Of a DNA stretch of 64,000 bases, positions 42,064-54,212 are shown in pieces. This DNA is from Yponomeuta sedellus (lineage: Eukaryota > Arthropoda > Insecta > Lepidoptera > Yponomeutidae), in the NCBI GenBank assembly GCA_934045075.1, contig OW203722.1:15984986-16048985 (forward strand). Direction: 5' to 3'. Both the position numbers and the translations under genes were made by a program. The notes beneath the pieces were generated by a model, which made no database searches, was not told the DNA's origin, and worked only from the letters and a program-made list of their open reading frames with translations. Position 1 is the stretch's first letter. Each line of letters starts with the position of its first letter.

Positions 42064-43305
42064 ATGATTCCTCGACTCAAAGTTTATATTAGTCTTATGT
42101 TATGTGTGTTGTTACTTACGTCGACTGTGAGTGCTTCAGTCCTGAAGGAAGCTTTAGAAGAACATCTGAAGGATGTGGCTCATGATGAGGGAACTGAATC
42201 TGTCAAACATGAGAAACAGAAAGGCGAAAAGGTGCACGAGATCGATACTCAAGTAAAGGACATACTGAAAAATCAATACTCAAAAGCCAATGATGAATCA
42301 AAGTTCGTAAAAAAGGATCACGATATAAAATCTCACACGGAAGGCGATGCTTACGAGGGACACAACGCAAAACAAGACAAAGCTGAAGAAAGTGAAGCTG
42401 GTGGTTACAAACGGGGACACAAAAAGGGGCATCACAAGCAAGGGTTCCAGAATTCCTACCATAAAGACGAGTCTTCCAACAAGAGCACGTTTTTCGACGA
42501 TTCAAATGATGAAGGCGACCAAGCGGCATACAAGAGCAGGCTGAGTAGTCACGACGACCAAGGCGGCAGAAGCTATCACGGATCACACAACAACGGGAAG
42601 GAATACATAAGGGACGACTACCATTCAGGGGGGCATAACCGATACGGAGAAAATGGCCTAAAACATACAGGACACCAAGACCATGGCAGAAAGTACTACT
42701 TGGATGACCATGATAATTACAACAAATACCACAACGGGCAGAACCACTACGACAGAAGCAAAGTTCATGATAGATACGACCATCGTGAACCTGTCCACCA
42801 CGACAGAGGGTGGGGATGGCAGAAGTGGGATAACAGACGCGGTTGGGACACGCCCAGGGACCCAGGGTGGGAGAGAGACCCTGGATGGAACACGAATGAT
42901 CGGGGTTGGGACAGAGATTATGGCGGTCCGGGTTACTACGATGATCGGGGCTTACGTCACGAGGGCGGTTACGGGCACGGCCCTCATAATGGTTACGGGT
43001 ACGGGTACAGTTATGACGAATCCCGCGCCGATCCTGTAGCCCAAGTCCCGAAAAACGCTCCTGTCGTGGCCCATAGAAAACAGACTATCACCATTTATGA
43101 AGACCCGAGGTATGACGGAAAGGATAAGGGGAAGCTGAGGCGGGAGGAAGGCGATTACCTCCAGTTGGAGTACAGACCTAGTGGGCAACGGTATGCGAGT
43201 TACGATGACACTTACTACGCTGCCCAACCGGCGGCAACGGGTAGGGAAGGCGGTGTAGAGGCCAGCAAGATCAATCGATTGGTGTACAACTATAGGCGGC
43301 AATGA
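42064..43305 (+). CDS. Secreted His/Gly/Tyr/Asp-rich protein, probably cuticular
   Basis: 413 codons in one exon. Residues 1-24 are a signal peptide (hydrophobic LMLCVLLLTSTVSA, likely cut after Ala24). An acidic/Lys-rich, coil-like part (about 25-110) comes next. A motif GYKRGHKKGHHKQGFQNSYH followed by KDESSNKSTFFDDSNDEGD recurs in insect cuticle-type and His-rich secreted proteins. Next is a long His/Tyr/Asp/Gly-rich region with Trp-rich DPGW/RGW repeats (about 258-295). The C-terminus is more ordered (ITIYEDPRYDG, YLQLEYRPSGQRY). The TATA promoter suits a stage-specific, highly expressed gene. ATG AAA TGA at 42059-42067 forms a two-codon upstream ORF overlapping the start. The function in cuticle is inference; no chitin-binding RR motif is present. 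Confidence 0.85.
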   Translation: MIPRLKVYISLMLCVLLLTSTVSASVLKEALEEHLKDVAHDEGTESVKHEKQKGEKVHEIDTQVKDILKNQYSKANDESKFVKKDHDIKSHTEGDAYEGHNAKQDKAEESEAGGYKRGHKKGHHKQGFQNSYHKDESSNKSTFFDDSNDEGDQAAYKSRLSSHDDQGGRSYHGSHNNGKEYIRDDYHSGGHNRYGENGLKHTGHQDHGRKYYLDDHDNYNKYHNGQNHYDRSKVHDRYDHREPVHHDRGWGWQKWDNRRGWDTPRDPGWERDPGWNTNDRGWDRDYGGPGYYDDRGLRHEGGYGHGPHNGYGYGYSYDESRADPVAQVPKNAPVVAHRKQTITIYEDPRYDGKDKGKLRREEGDYLQLEYRPSGQRYASYDDTYYAAQPAATGREGGVEASKINRLVYNYRRQ

Positions 43306-43771
43306 ATGTAGCTTAGTTTAGGACCTATTTATTTATTTACAGTACAAAATATTAAAGTTAATATAAAAAACGATCTTTAACTTGATTGCATAAACAAGCC
43401 ATTCACTGGCCATAGATAGTGCTTGCTGAATGCCGATTTTTACCGGGTTATGCGCAATTGACAACATTTCAATTTTTTAGCATACGTATTTTACTGTCTT
43501 AAAGGAAACTAGATACGAAATAAAACGACCTATATTTTTTATTTTCGGAAATTCGATGACTTTCATTCATAATAAAAAAATTGTTTGAATTTCATCATAT
43601 TCTAAAAGGACGTTAACCGCCAAATGACGTCACACATACGGCTTAATAATAGGTACTAACACCCTTGCCGACTTTTTAAAAACCATTGGAATTAAAGAAA
43701 GGAAAAGTAATATCTCCGACATGACATTTGAATGAAATTGAAAATGACATCTGTCATTATATAATTTTTAA
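43306..43771. other. 3' flank of the secreted-protein gene
   Basis: AATAAA-type signals occur (for example in 'gaaataaaacg' near 43519). TGACGTCA-like at 43625. No ORF recognised. Confidence 0.4.
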
Positions 43772-44990
43772 CTAGGGGGCGAGCCCCCTGCGCGCTTACG
43801 CGCGCCAACCCCCAGCCGCTCCGAGCTGCGCTCTCCGCGGCGCTCGGCCTAGGGCCTCGCTAGACACTTATTGTAGTGAATTGTTGCGTGGGAACATGTA
43901 TGGTCTCGGCCTTCGGCCTCGGCCTGGACGGAGCTCGGCCTTCGGCCTCGCCGCGGCGGGGTTCCTCGTGCCCGCTCCGCGGAGCTCGGCCTCCGGCCTC
44001 GCAAGTTTGTCCCTCTTTGCTCTTGCGCTGGTACTTATGCACCGTAAATTGAACGGTCTCGGCCTTCGGCCTCGGCCTGGACGGAGCTCGGCCTTCGGCC
44101 TCACCGCGGCGGGGTTCCTCGTGCCCTCTTCGCGGAGCTCGGCCTCCGGCCTCGCAAGTTTGTCCCATTTTGCTTTTGCGATGGTACTTGTGCGCCGTAA
44201 CCTGAATGGTCTCGGCCTTCGGCCTCGGCCTAAATGGAGCTCGGCCTTCGGCCTCGCCGCGGCGGAGTTCCTCGTGCCCGCTCCGCGGAGCTCGGCCTCC
44301 GGCCTCGCAAGTTTGTCCCTTTTTGCTTTTGCGCTGGTACTTGTGCGCTATAACCTGAATCGTCTCGGCCTTCGGCCTCGGCCTAAACGGAGCTCGGCCT
44401 TCGGCCTCGCCGAGGCAGAACTTTTTGTGCCCGCTTCGCGGAGCTCGGCCTCCGGCCTCGCAAGTTTGTCCCATTTCTCTGTTGAAAAGTCAATTTTAGT
44501 ACTAAATCTCCATACAAAAAATTGTCATTTTCAATCATCAATATCTCGGCCGCCATCTTGAAATTCCAAGATGTCGGATTTTTCTCATATACCTGGGTCC
44601 TTTGGCAACGCGATGCCGTTTACGGCATATCTCCAGCATATGCCCAGTTGGCTGCCGACTTTTTTGCGCAAAGGTCGATTTTTCGGTCGGCTATATCTGC
44701 GCCGCCCTTTTGAATTTCGAACAACCAAAATTTTTTTTTCATTCGGATCACTAAAATACTATTCTATCAAAATTTCATCCAAATCGGCCGGTAAACTACA
44801 GAGTTAGCACCTTCGCGTAGTGGAACGCGTTCGAAATTCAAAAATCGGCTTCATAGGATGGCTGTAATTCATACATTTCCTACAACTTTCTCATACATCA
44901 TTTTCGTCCAAATCTTACCGTTTCCGAGAAAACGTATGGATGTTAGATCAGTCAGTGAGTATATCGGATTGTAGCTTTATATATATATAA
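43772..44990 (-). mobile_element. Helitron-like non-autonomous element
   Basis: On the minus strand the 3' end reads GCGCGCAGGGGGCTCGCCCCCTAG followed by T: a GC hairpin directly before CTAG, the Helitron 3' signature. The opposite end is AT-rich (tatatatatataaagctac), typical of lepidopteran Helitron 5' ends, but the exact TC start could not be fixed. No Rep/helicase ORF. It contains the 153-bp tandem array. Confidence 0.6.
43902..44480. repeat. 153-bp GC-rich tandem array, open on both strands
   Basis: Units begin at 43902, 44055, 44208 and 44361 (ggtctcggccttcggcctcggcc), exactly 153 bp apart, i.e. 51 codons. Because the period is divisible by three, both strands keep long open frames: 226 codons plus (from 43881) and 204 codons minus (from 44474), the latter repeating GQTCEAGGRAPRSGH. 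Coding use is unproven. Strong self-complementarity (cggccttcggcc; gagctcggcctccggcctc) suggests a structural rather than coding role. Confidence 0.9.
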
Positions 44991-45039
44991 TATTAGGTAA
45001 CCTCCTCATTCCACCGTATGTGTGACGTCATCACACGTT

Positions 45040-45150
45040 ATCAACCCTTGTATGTCCCCACTGCTGGGGCACGGGTCTCTTCCTGCGTCGCAGAAAGGTT
45101 AGGCCATACTCCACCACGGGGGCCAAGTCCGGGTTGGTCACACAATTCAC
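45040..45150 (-). repeat. 5S-SINE / LINE 3'-end fragment
   Basis: The inverse of the tail at 34050-34146: 'tatgtccccactgctggggcacgggtctcttcctgcgtcgcag..ggttaggc', then 'ccaagtccgggttgg'. Also present at 62780. Confidence 0.75.
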
Positions 45151-45619
45151 AGGTCATCACACGATTTTTGGTTTTTATTTATTTTCTCTAAAATTAAGCA
45201 ATAATAAAATTTCTAAATATTTTTTTCGTAATCAAGATAGCAAAACATAGAAACGGTATTTTTAGTTTTGCGCGTTGTAAAATATGAAATGTTGTCAATT
45301 CCTAAAACATCTCCGTTAGAGTTAGTGTTTCACCACTTTTGTGGTATAAGTTTTCTGCCCGATTTTGGAATTTTTTTAATATCAAGCAATACCTACATAG
45401 ATTTATTAAACTCGTGCTTTACGCCCTTTTCCAATGTTGCTTCGTTACCGGAAGAACAGTTATACGTCATGGTTAGAAGAACGCGATTAAAAATCTTTTA
45501 TTTTATTTAAATAAGCCAGTAATACATTTTTGAAAAGTTGTAGCAAACACTGTCATTGATGGGGTTCAGGAGGGATTGTCAGGAGTGGGCATTTTTGAAG
45601 TAACTCTGTAGATCGCTTA

Positions 45620-45691
45620 AGGCGTTTCGGGGTGCTATCTAGCGCCACCAATGAAAAAAAATTGGTGGCGCTAGGTAGCACCCCGAAAACG
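45620..45691. repeat. Minimal mariner-type hairpin MITE
   Basis: Almost only ends: AGGCGTTTCGGGGTGCTATCTAGCGCCACCAAT, seven bases, then its inverse. TA precedes the left end. Related to 19660 and 27651. Confidence 0.75.
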
Positions 45692-48600
45692 ACTTTCTCG
45701 AAATGACGCTCGAACTTTATTTTTTTCGAATTTGAATAAAACGTGCCAAATTTCGCAAATAATATAATATTGCACCGACTTATGTCGGTGAGTCATTGAG
45801 TGAAATTTCCATATTGCGTATTTCCTACGCATATTTGCCGATGGTCGGTGAGCCGTGAATTCTGTCAAATATAGGCAGGAAGATTCCTGGAGGCAGTTGG
45901 CACGTGTCGTACGATAGTGATGGGATGGGACGGCCGGTCAGTGGACACAATTTTCAATATAGCGCATCGCTCTTGGATGACCGGGTTGTGTTCGCTCTGG
46001 CGTGAATCGGACGGGATTCGGGACATTAAATATCGGTCGTTACGAACCGAGACCTCGAGGCATGAACCAAAACGCCTCTTGTAGAATTCTGGTAGCGATA
46101 GTAAACTAAAAGGTAAATTATTTAGATAAAAGTATTTCTTAATGATTCGCGATACACATAAATAGTTATATATTAAACGGATTTATATAAATATAATCGG
46201 ACGGAAACATCGGGAAATAAGGTGATTACGTTTTACTTAGATAAAGACGATATCCGTTTTATCTGCTCAAAACAACGTGTGAACTTTTCTATAAAAACTC
46301 TAACCCCGCAAATTTTTTGCCATACTAATTACGCTACAATATACTATCCTAGTAAAATATACACAAAACAAATCATAAACATAAGTCACTAAACAGTAGA
46401 TTTTTATATATTTGATTTTGAGAGACCTCGGTAGTCTTTGACGATTATACGGTAACTAGTTTTCCAAATTAAGTCGCTTTATTACCCTGCCCACTTTAAT
46501 TAAAAGGCATCGTTATTGCGCCACTATGCCCATTGGTAGACGTTTTTCAGTGCTTTTATTTGTAATTTAAATTTCGCAACCCTTCTGTGCGGTGCGCTTT
46601 GGGGGATAAACTAATTTTAAAACGCTAAGCTCCCGGTCGAATTAAGGTTTTATAATGTGTGCCCGGGCGACATTTTAAAATTGGATTATGCTAACTCTCG
46701 ATGAAAATAAAAACCTTTGTTTCAAGAACATTATGTTCACATCGAACAATTTTCACCAGCTTACGTTTTTCGTGTATTTATGAACGATTTATAAATGCGA
46801 ACGACGGTCTAACAAAAAACAGGATATGCAGATTAAGCCAAGTGAAAGAACTAGCTGGGTAGGTACCCCATTTGCAAATCGCATTCGCCGCTGTGGCGAC
46901 GAAACTTTGTATAAACATGAACCCTCGAGTTTTTTTACTTTGAATTGAATTAAATGAGAGCTAGTTTGAAGACTCACAAAGGATCGTGGGTACTCACAAT
47001 AATCATAATTCGCGATTCGTGAATATTAAATTCAATTTGCTTCCGTGGCAGTGAAAACAAACAATAAAATCCCAAATGGGAGGTGATGGACATTAAAGTA
47101 AAGTGCAGAAAACGAGTAAAAGAACGAAAAGTAGCTTATCACCGCGCCCTTTTCCTTTACAGCACTTGCTAACGACTTGTCTTGGGGCACTAAAGCAATT
47201 TCAAAACGGCACCGGAATAACATGCCAATAATCGTTAGCAGCGATTGGAAAACAAAACTGTGATTATACGGTATTATCGTCGACTGCCTCTGTCCTATTC
47301 ACTCTGGGTTCAAAGCGTATTGCCATCTCTATCGGCCCGGAAGGGGATTCAAGAGATAGAGTGACATAGCTTTAACGAACTTTCGATGGCTAGGGGTGAT
47401 GGCTGGCTGGGATTAGTTCGGATGTGTGGGATTCAGGTTTGTTATTGACGTATTTATTGTTATTTCGTCTAACAAAGAGACTTTAATGCTTTTAATGCGA
47501 CTGTGCTGCATAGCAGCGGAAAACGGTGTAACGACACGCATAGTGTCTAGGAAGAAGTTGGCGATATTTGTAAAAAAATGCGGATAACTCGGTCACACAC
47601 GACATATACCTATCCTCAGCAGCTATGTAATCTGAATAATATTATTAAAACTAAAGAAAATCGTAAGCGGAAATACAAATTGACATCTAAACGACGTTTC
47701 GGTAAAAGCCAAGACTCTTTATTAATTTTTCTGGGAAACCTCATACCGACATCTCGGTTGCATCTATGTAAAGGTTTTATTAAAGTCTTTACAACTATTG
47801 GAAAATAAGAGATTGTACCTACTCTTCTAAAAGTATCACAAAATTAAGTTTAGTAAATACTAATTAAAGTTGTTCATTAGTGTTCGTAAAAATACCTTTC
47901 AAAACGAACCACTATGGCAAGTAAAGGTACATTGTCCTAAAAGTACTCTTCAAAATTAACAACTTAGTAAAGATACGTTGCCGTGAAAGAACAATTGGTG
48001 ACAAGTAGGTACTATTGTTCACGTTGACGAAAATCGCAAAAAAAACGGTTGTTTTTTTCTCTTTACAGGTAATGCCTTATTAGGTATGGGCCAATGCTAT
48101 GCTTTGTTATTTTTAAGTAGTTACCGTAGTAACATTTTGTGATATTGACCAGTATTGATGTTGAGTCCCCCTTTTTCAGTAACCTATGGGGATTTAGAGC
48201 AGTACATCTGCAGTTACCCACACAGCCTAGAATAAAGAAAAATGTAAATAAAGTTTGACTGTAACATAATGCTGTACGTCTGGACTTACCTGATACTGCC
48301 AATATTAGTGCAATATTTGTTGAACCATTTTTGTACAAGAGTTTTTTGTATACCTACTTCAGCGCTTGATATCGCCTGTCCGCGGTGGGCACTATTCTCC
48401 CTACAATGCGACGTATTTCGACCTATTATCGTCATTGTTTTAATCATTACTAATAAAAAAGCTAAGCAATATTACAATAACTTATTACCGTAGGGTGAAT
48501 TCTACAAAGTGTATTGTGAATTAAATTAATAATCTATCCGTAATAATGCTTACGAAACTTTTAGTTCCAATCTCTTCATGTGTTTAGGGATATTCCAATG

Positions 48601-50112
48601 AAAGTTTTTCGCATGTATGCATGGATATGCGCGCATGGATAAACAAGTAACAATTACCCCTTTTCAGAGCTGCGTAACTTTTATTTAGCGGGAAAGCCGA
48701 CGAGATATCGTCGCGTCACTTTCGTCGTGTTCTCAAACAACACCCTTACTCCCACCAACTTATTCACAATTCCACGATCGTCGAAAATAGTCCTTATACC
48801 TGGGTGGTAAAGACTAAACGAATGGCAAAGTTAACTCGGCCGCGCAGTAAACTCGAGGGCGAAACTCCGTCTTATCACAGTCTCCATGTTTATTGTCTGA
48901 AGTTCGTCGGATAGCCGTTTTGTTGCCAATTTCCTGACAACTCAGTTTAGATGAGTAAGTTAGTCGTTTCCTTTCGAACGACGTTTACACTCGACGATTT
49001 TTACCATAAGAAAGAAACAATATACTAAAGTAAGTATCTACCATTATCGTATGTGATTTTCTTTCTTACAGGTAAAATTGCCTACATTAGAAAATGGTTG
49101 ATTGGTACAAATGATTAAAATCAGTTGTGTTAGTTTTGAGCTACAAAGCAGGTTTTGTTGCTCATATCGTTTTCGTATTGTATGTAATAAGACAACGAGT
49201 AATATAATTAAAGGTGATATCTGTAAATTGATATTTCTCTTTATGTGAGAGATGAGGTATTCTCGATAATTACGGATGTTGGCCGAATCGTTAACTGATT
49301 TTAATCGTACTGCAAAGAAAAATGACGTGTTTTTCCACGGGGCATGTCTCATGAGTTTCACAAGACATGTAAATAGTTAATTTTTTTCTAATATCTTTCT
49401 AACGGCGCGACATGCGGTAGGTCAACATGGATTTTTAATCCTCAATAGGACACGATACTTTTATACAATGCAGTAATTTAACAAATGTCAAGATTAGTAA
49501 TTTTCAATAGATGGGAAGATGTAGAGATAATTCAATCTGAGTGAATTTCTATGTTTGTGATTCCATTACCAAGCTACCACAGCACAGAATCACGCAGTTT
49601 GGACGGAACCAAGACAAGTGAATGTGATGATAGAAGTTATTATTATTAATTCATAGAATTGCGACATTTATTTCAATTTTGGAAACGTCTTTTATCTTTG
49701 AATTATCATTATCTTGTCCATCCTAACGTTTCCTGTAGGAGATCGCTTTTAGCGAGAACATTTCCGTTTCTCTACGACTATGACCTCTTTTTTATGTTCT
49801 GTGACTAGGACCTAGATATAAAAGAATCATATCTGTAAATTAGTGGTGTGCAATAAATAATATCATCAACCTTTGGAACATTTCGTAGCATTTAAAGACC
49901 CTCCGAAAAGGGGGTATCCGTTCACTCGTGACGAATGCGCCTCCTATAGCTAACTAATTGCTATGAAATTAAACAAGTCCCGCGAGATGGAAGCCGCGAT
50001 TTTGTTTTAATCGAAATTGTCTTGTAGCGCGGAGACGGAGATTTTGAAACAGCCATTGAGGTAAATAAGGCGTGGTTTTTGTTTTGTTTGGTGGCTTCTG
50101 CACGTTTTGACT
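45692..50112. other. 4.4 kb without recognised gene or repeat
   Basis: Both strands were read for host exons and none could be supported; the short open frames have no familiar motif or codon bias. The base composition is mixed and not obviously repetitive, so distal regulatory sequence or an unrecognised non-coding RNA cannot be excluded. Confidence 0.4.
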
Positions 50113-50252
50113 AGTATTTATTGTGGGCTAAGCCGACTAAGCTGTAGGTGCTGGGAAAGCCTACTCAGTCCCATAATGTCCCAGGTACTGCAGCGTTCGA
50201 GTGATGCCTTCACCCATCTTGTTTGAGTGAAGGTATCACTGGACGCTATATA
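50113..50252 (+). repeat. SINE tail fragment (family of 35395)
   Basis: 'gtgggctaagccgactaagctgtaggtgctggg..' through 'tgcagcgttcgagtgatgcc' and 'ggtatcactggacgct'. Confidence 0.7.
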
Positions 50253-50459
50253 AATCATCTAATTACAGTCTCTTAGCTAGAGCTCTAGAGTTGGCTTCGG
50301 TTTTCGCCGTGCAGCACACGAGTGTAATTCTCGTTACTACTTAAAATAAAACTTCTCTTCACTATTTTGAAAAGTTATGTATAAATAACAATACAACACA
50401 ATAAACAAATAAACTACGCAAAGGCCAATGTGTTTTTGTTTTGTTTTTCTTTTTCTTTA

Positions 50460-50635
50460 CCTACTTCAGGCGGAAGCCTGAATGCCTGAGGTGTGAACAC
50501 CATTTACCATTGGAAGCATTTACACCTTGGCGCTTCGAATTGCCATTCCGCGGCGAGCACCGTTTTAATTAACACCGTACTCTCTCTCAGAGAGAAGGCC
50601 TGTGCCCTGAAACTGGGACCTGAAGGGTACATAAA
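50460..50635 (+). repeat. Moth SINE body and tail
   Basis: 'aggcggaagcctgaatgcctgaggtg..' then 'attccgcggcgagcacc' and 'ctctctctcagagagaaggcctgtgccct', the same order as at 34640. Confidence 0.65.
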
Positions 50636-50853
50636 AAAATGAGCAAAAGTTTAAAAAAAATTGACACCGTGAAGATTTCGTGGAAAATAAAAATAAAACT
50701 TTAATTGACCGAGGTTTCGTCATTGATAGTGATGAATTAACTGTTTCCGGTATTTTTTATAAGATAAGATACTTTCACAACACACAATCACTTCTCCTTT
50801 TCCCAAAGTACACTTAGGTACCTGCGCTATGGTGATCAGACAAGGCCATCACA

Positions 50854-51261
50854 TGATTATACTATTTTTATTTTTAATGCACTAACCCGTGCTAAGGACA
50901 ATTTTAAAAACCTATTTACAATTCAATTAATTCTAAATAGGTTTTTAAAATTGTCACTAGCACGGGTTAGTGCATTAAAAAAAAAAATAGTATAATCATG
51001 TGGGTACAGTGATATCATTCCGATGTAAAAACCTAACTGCAAGTAGGTAGTCGGGGCTGTAAGTGATGCAATTTACTTAAGCCAGATGTCGCTCTGTACG
51101 TAATACAGAGAATAGTATAAAGAGGTTCGAAATTTCACTGATGATGCCGGTGAGTCGCCCATTAGCTCAATTGGAAGAGCGCTGGTACGGATAGCCAGAG
51201 GTCGCGGGTTCGAATCCCGGCATGGGTGGAATTTTTAGCCTCTAAATAGGTTTTTAAAAAC
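50854..51261. mobile_element. Family-T composite: short palindrome plus full SINE, 10-bp TSD
   Basis: The minus-oriented family tail meets its plus-oriented copy around 50925-50935 (arms about 65 bp). This is followed by 'aacctaactgcaagtaggtagtcgg' and a complete plus unit: leader gccagatgtcgctctg, tRNA-like core with anticodon-stem CTGGT/GCCAG, box B GGTTCGAATCC, and end cctctaaataggttttt. GGCCATCACA flanks the whole (50844-50853 and 51262-51271). It is the most complete copy here. Confidence 0.85.
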
Positions 51262-51271
51262 GGCCATCACA

Positions 51272-52960
51272 AACATGGAAACACTTTGTATAACGGTCAT
51301 TATAACGTCTCAAACACTTACATGTATCACTCGTCGAAAATATTTAGATGCCTCGGAGGAACATCCTGCATCGCACTTCACTCCTGGCCTGGCCCCATCA
51401 CGGTTGTCCCCACGCCCCCGTCGACAGGAGAGGTGATGTATAAGGCTGGACGTTCCTTCGTGGTGCCTAGATATTTGAAATGAAATGAAAAGATTTTATT
51501 CAAAGTAGCGCAGAAACTGCGGCTTAATTAACGTTACAATTCAAACTAGGTGTCCATTTCAAAATATAGATAATTTTGGAGAAAAAATGGACAAACTTCA
51601 AACTTATTCTTTTTTACGAGTAGATCATGGGGATCCTCAAAACAAATAACTCGACTCATCTTGGCTATCACCACCTGTCTTATTGACAGTTCAATTTGTC
51701 AGGGATGCCTAAACATACGCCCACGTGACCACTCACTGTAGGAGCGTGGAAAATCAACGTACCATCATTGAGAAGCTGGGATGAAAACCTTTAAAAGTGA
51801 TATCAGAGCACTGCTGGCTTTCTCGAAAAAGATAGGCTAGCTGGAGTAATTTCACAGCTTTGCTGCGTATAATGGCTGAACTATAAAGCTATATGAGGGT
51901 ACAGAAAATTGAAGTATTTTTAGTTAAGTTTCTTGGTAGACTTGGCAAAGTCTTAACAGGGTAGGTACTTCAAAGAACTTTTTTACAAGGAAAACTTACT
52001 AGAGTTTCGCTAAAAGACTCTATGGACGATTTTAGCAACAACTCTTCACAAAAGAAGGTCGGAATCACAAAGAAATACTCAGAAGGGAAGTATTTCATAA
52101 GGTTTCTTAGTGAACAGTTACTCATTTAACTTTTCTTTTCTGTTAAGGAAAATTGCGAAAGCTCTCGCTGAAATTAACCCACAGGTTTGGCATTGCAGGA
52201 CACGTGAATCCGAAACTAATCATAACTTACACAGGCTTTTAAAACCGTGCCGTTCTATAGGTTACTTAAGCTATAGGTACCGTTAGCAACAAAGAGGCAA
52301 CGTTTTAAATGCGTACTATTATCGCGTGTGTTTACGTAAGCTAGTTAAGATTCAGTTTAGAAGCAGAATTTTAAAGACTTATTATAAAGTAAGTATCTCA
52401 ATTTAGCTTTCTCCTGAAGTGAACATAATGAAATTAAATAACAATTAAAGGAGTTCAGTCAATGGCGCAGGAATTACTTACAAAACTATATTTAAAAAAA
52501 AATATGATGTAGCGGGTTTGGTCACTCGCATATTAGGCACTTTTGGCGTTACAATAGAATAAATATCTACAACAATAATAAAAAAAATTTGTACGTCAGG
52601 GCCGTGTCTGTTTACCAGTTTGATATGATTTTATTGAAGTCGTTCGCCAAAAAATAATTAAAACTGTTTCTTCGTAATTTTTAATTTCACAGTCCCAGTG
52701 TTTAAATCCATCAAGTGCCAGAAAACTTCACTATTGTCAGATTACTCGATGCTCCCGATGCTACGGTACTAGATCATTACAGAAACAATATCATCCACAT
52801 ATCCACAGTTGTGATCCCAAATGTTTAACAATAGGTACTTGACAATATAATGGCACTGAAAATATATTTTTTATTCTTAATTCATTACTTTTTATTCATA
52901 AACAATTAAACATCCATACTAAAAAAAAAACGTCCATACTTTTACAATTTTTACAACTTA
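51272..52960. other. 1.7 kb unassigned
   Basis: No gene or known repeat apart from a possible SINE-like phrase 'aaaagattttattcaaagtagcgcagaaactg' at 51485. Confidence 0.4.
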
Positions 52961-52961
52961 A

Positions 52962-53032
52962 AGTACGTCGGTCGTGAATCGAACCCACAACCACAGTAGT
53001 CAAGCATGTTACCGCTGGGCCAAAGTGGCAGT
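52962..53032 (-). repeat. tRNA-like sequence (decayed tRNA or SINE head)
   Basis: Minus strand: CCACTTTGGCCCAGCGGTAACATG as box A region and GGTTCGATTCACGACC as box B, spaced like a tRNA. Acceptor stem pairing is poor, so it is not called as a tRNA gene. Confidence 0.55.
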
Positions 53033-53382
53033 TAAACAAGCGACCGTGTAAATCATCCCTGTTATCCTGCCTTGTAAGCCAGCTGACCAACACTTCCCTG
53101 CCGACCCTCCTGTTTACTTCCAGCGCACAAACAGCCTCAGGTGCGGCCCTTGTGTGCAGTTTTGCTTATTAACGACGGCAACATGGCGGCTGCTTGATAA
53201 GATTTCGGTTTGTCTTGCCCGTGCCTTGAGCCGCAGGGCTTGAGACTTAGTCCAGCCGTGAGAGGACGGGACGTTGCTCTACTTAAGTTGGAAAGAATTG
53301 TAACATAAATAGTAAATGAATGAATGAGTAAATGAACTTTAAATATTATGCATACAGGGTCCATAATATTAAATATTATCAG

Positions 53383-53630
53383 ACGGCCTCGGTGGCGCAG
53401 CGGTTTGGCACGCTGACTGTAAAACCAAAGGTCTCGGGTTCGATCCCCGGTCGGGTCAAACTAGGAAACGAACTTTTCTAGTTTGTCTCGGGTCTTGGAT
53501 GTTATCTATGTATTTATTGTATTAAATTTATCGTCGAGTTAGCACCTATAACACAAGTCATTTAGTTGTACTTAGTATAGGGCTAACGAGATCTGTGTAA
53601 TATGTCCATGAATATTTATTTATTTATCTT
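53383..53630 (+). mobile_element. Family-B tRNA-derived SINE, best-preserved copy
   Basis: Head 'ggcctcggtggcgcagcggtttggcacgctgactg', box B GGGTTCGATCCCC, body 'gggtcttggatgttatctatg', and a tail of repeated attt. Confidence 0.92.
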
Positions 53631-54200
53631 TCTTATATTTATTTATAATGGTACTTATAACTCCTTGTAAATTTATGGTTGCAATAAATGATGATGAATA
53701 AATATCACCTCACTGCCTTCTCCACGTCACCTGTTGGTTGGCTAGAATAAAATACTATTTAGTATTAAGCCCGCCAATTGTACCATCTTTACTGGTACAA
53801 TAAAGAATTTAATAATAATAGTAATGATGATGATGGTGAGGAATAACAATAATTTTGTTATTAAGAAGGATTTGTTTACGTAGCCCACATTCGTGCCGTT
53901 CTTTCAGAGGGAGAATGTGGGTTTAATTACCACGCGAGCCCACCTTGGAATGGCGACTCTAGCGCTAAGGTTTGTTAATACATGTACGTCAGAACTGAAC
54001 TCAATCACGACGTTTCACTTAACAATGGCGTAGTGTTGCTACAGAATAGTTGACACAAAGTACTATCCATAAGTATAATTCTGCAATAAAGATATAAACT
54101 TGCTGATTTCTTGCTGAAGCTTTTATCTCCATCTTTATAGTCATATAACTTTTAGTTGTTTTTGGCAATAATTAAACGTTTTTATAATTTAAATTTCTAC
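53631..54200. other. Unassigned stretch
   Basis: Nothing recognised; 'cttaataacaaaattattgtt' near 53850 forms a weak inverted repeat. Confidence 0.35.
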
Positions 54201-54212
54201 AAACCTTAAAGT

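Noticed and set aside
43902..44480. CRISPR array
   Set aside because: The repeats are directly adjacent 153-bp units without unique spacers, in an animal genome.
43881..44561. 226-codon plus-strand gene in the 153-bp array
   Set aside because: Openness follows from a triplet-length GC-rich repeat and is mirrored on the minus strand. There is no signal, promoter or known domain; kept as a repeat with an open question.
45268..45510. 80-codon plus-strand frame and similar short frames at 48269, 51286 and 61682
   Set aside because: No recognisable domain, start context, splice partner or promoter; lengths are what random AT-rich DNA gives.
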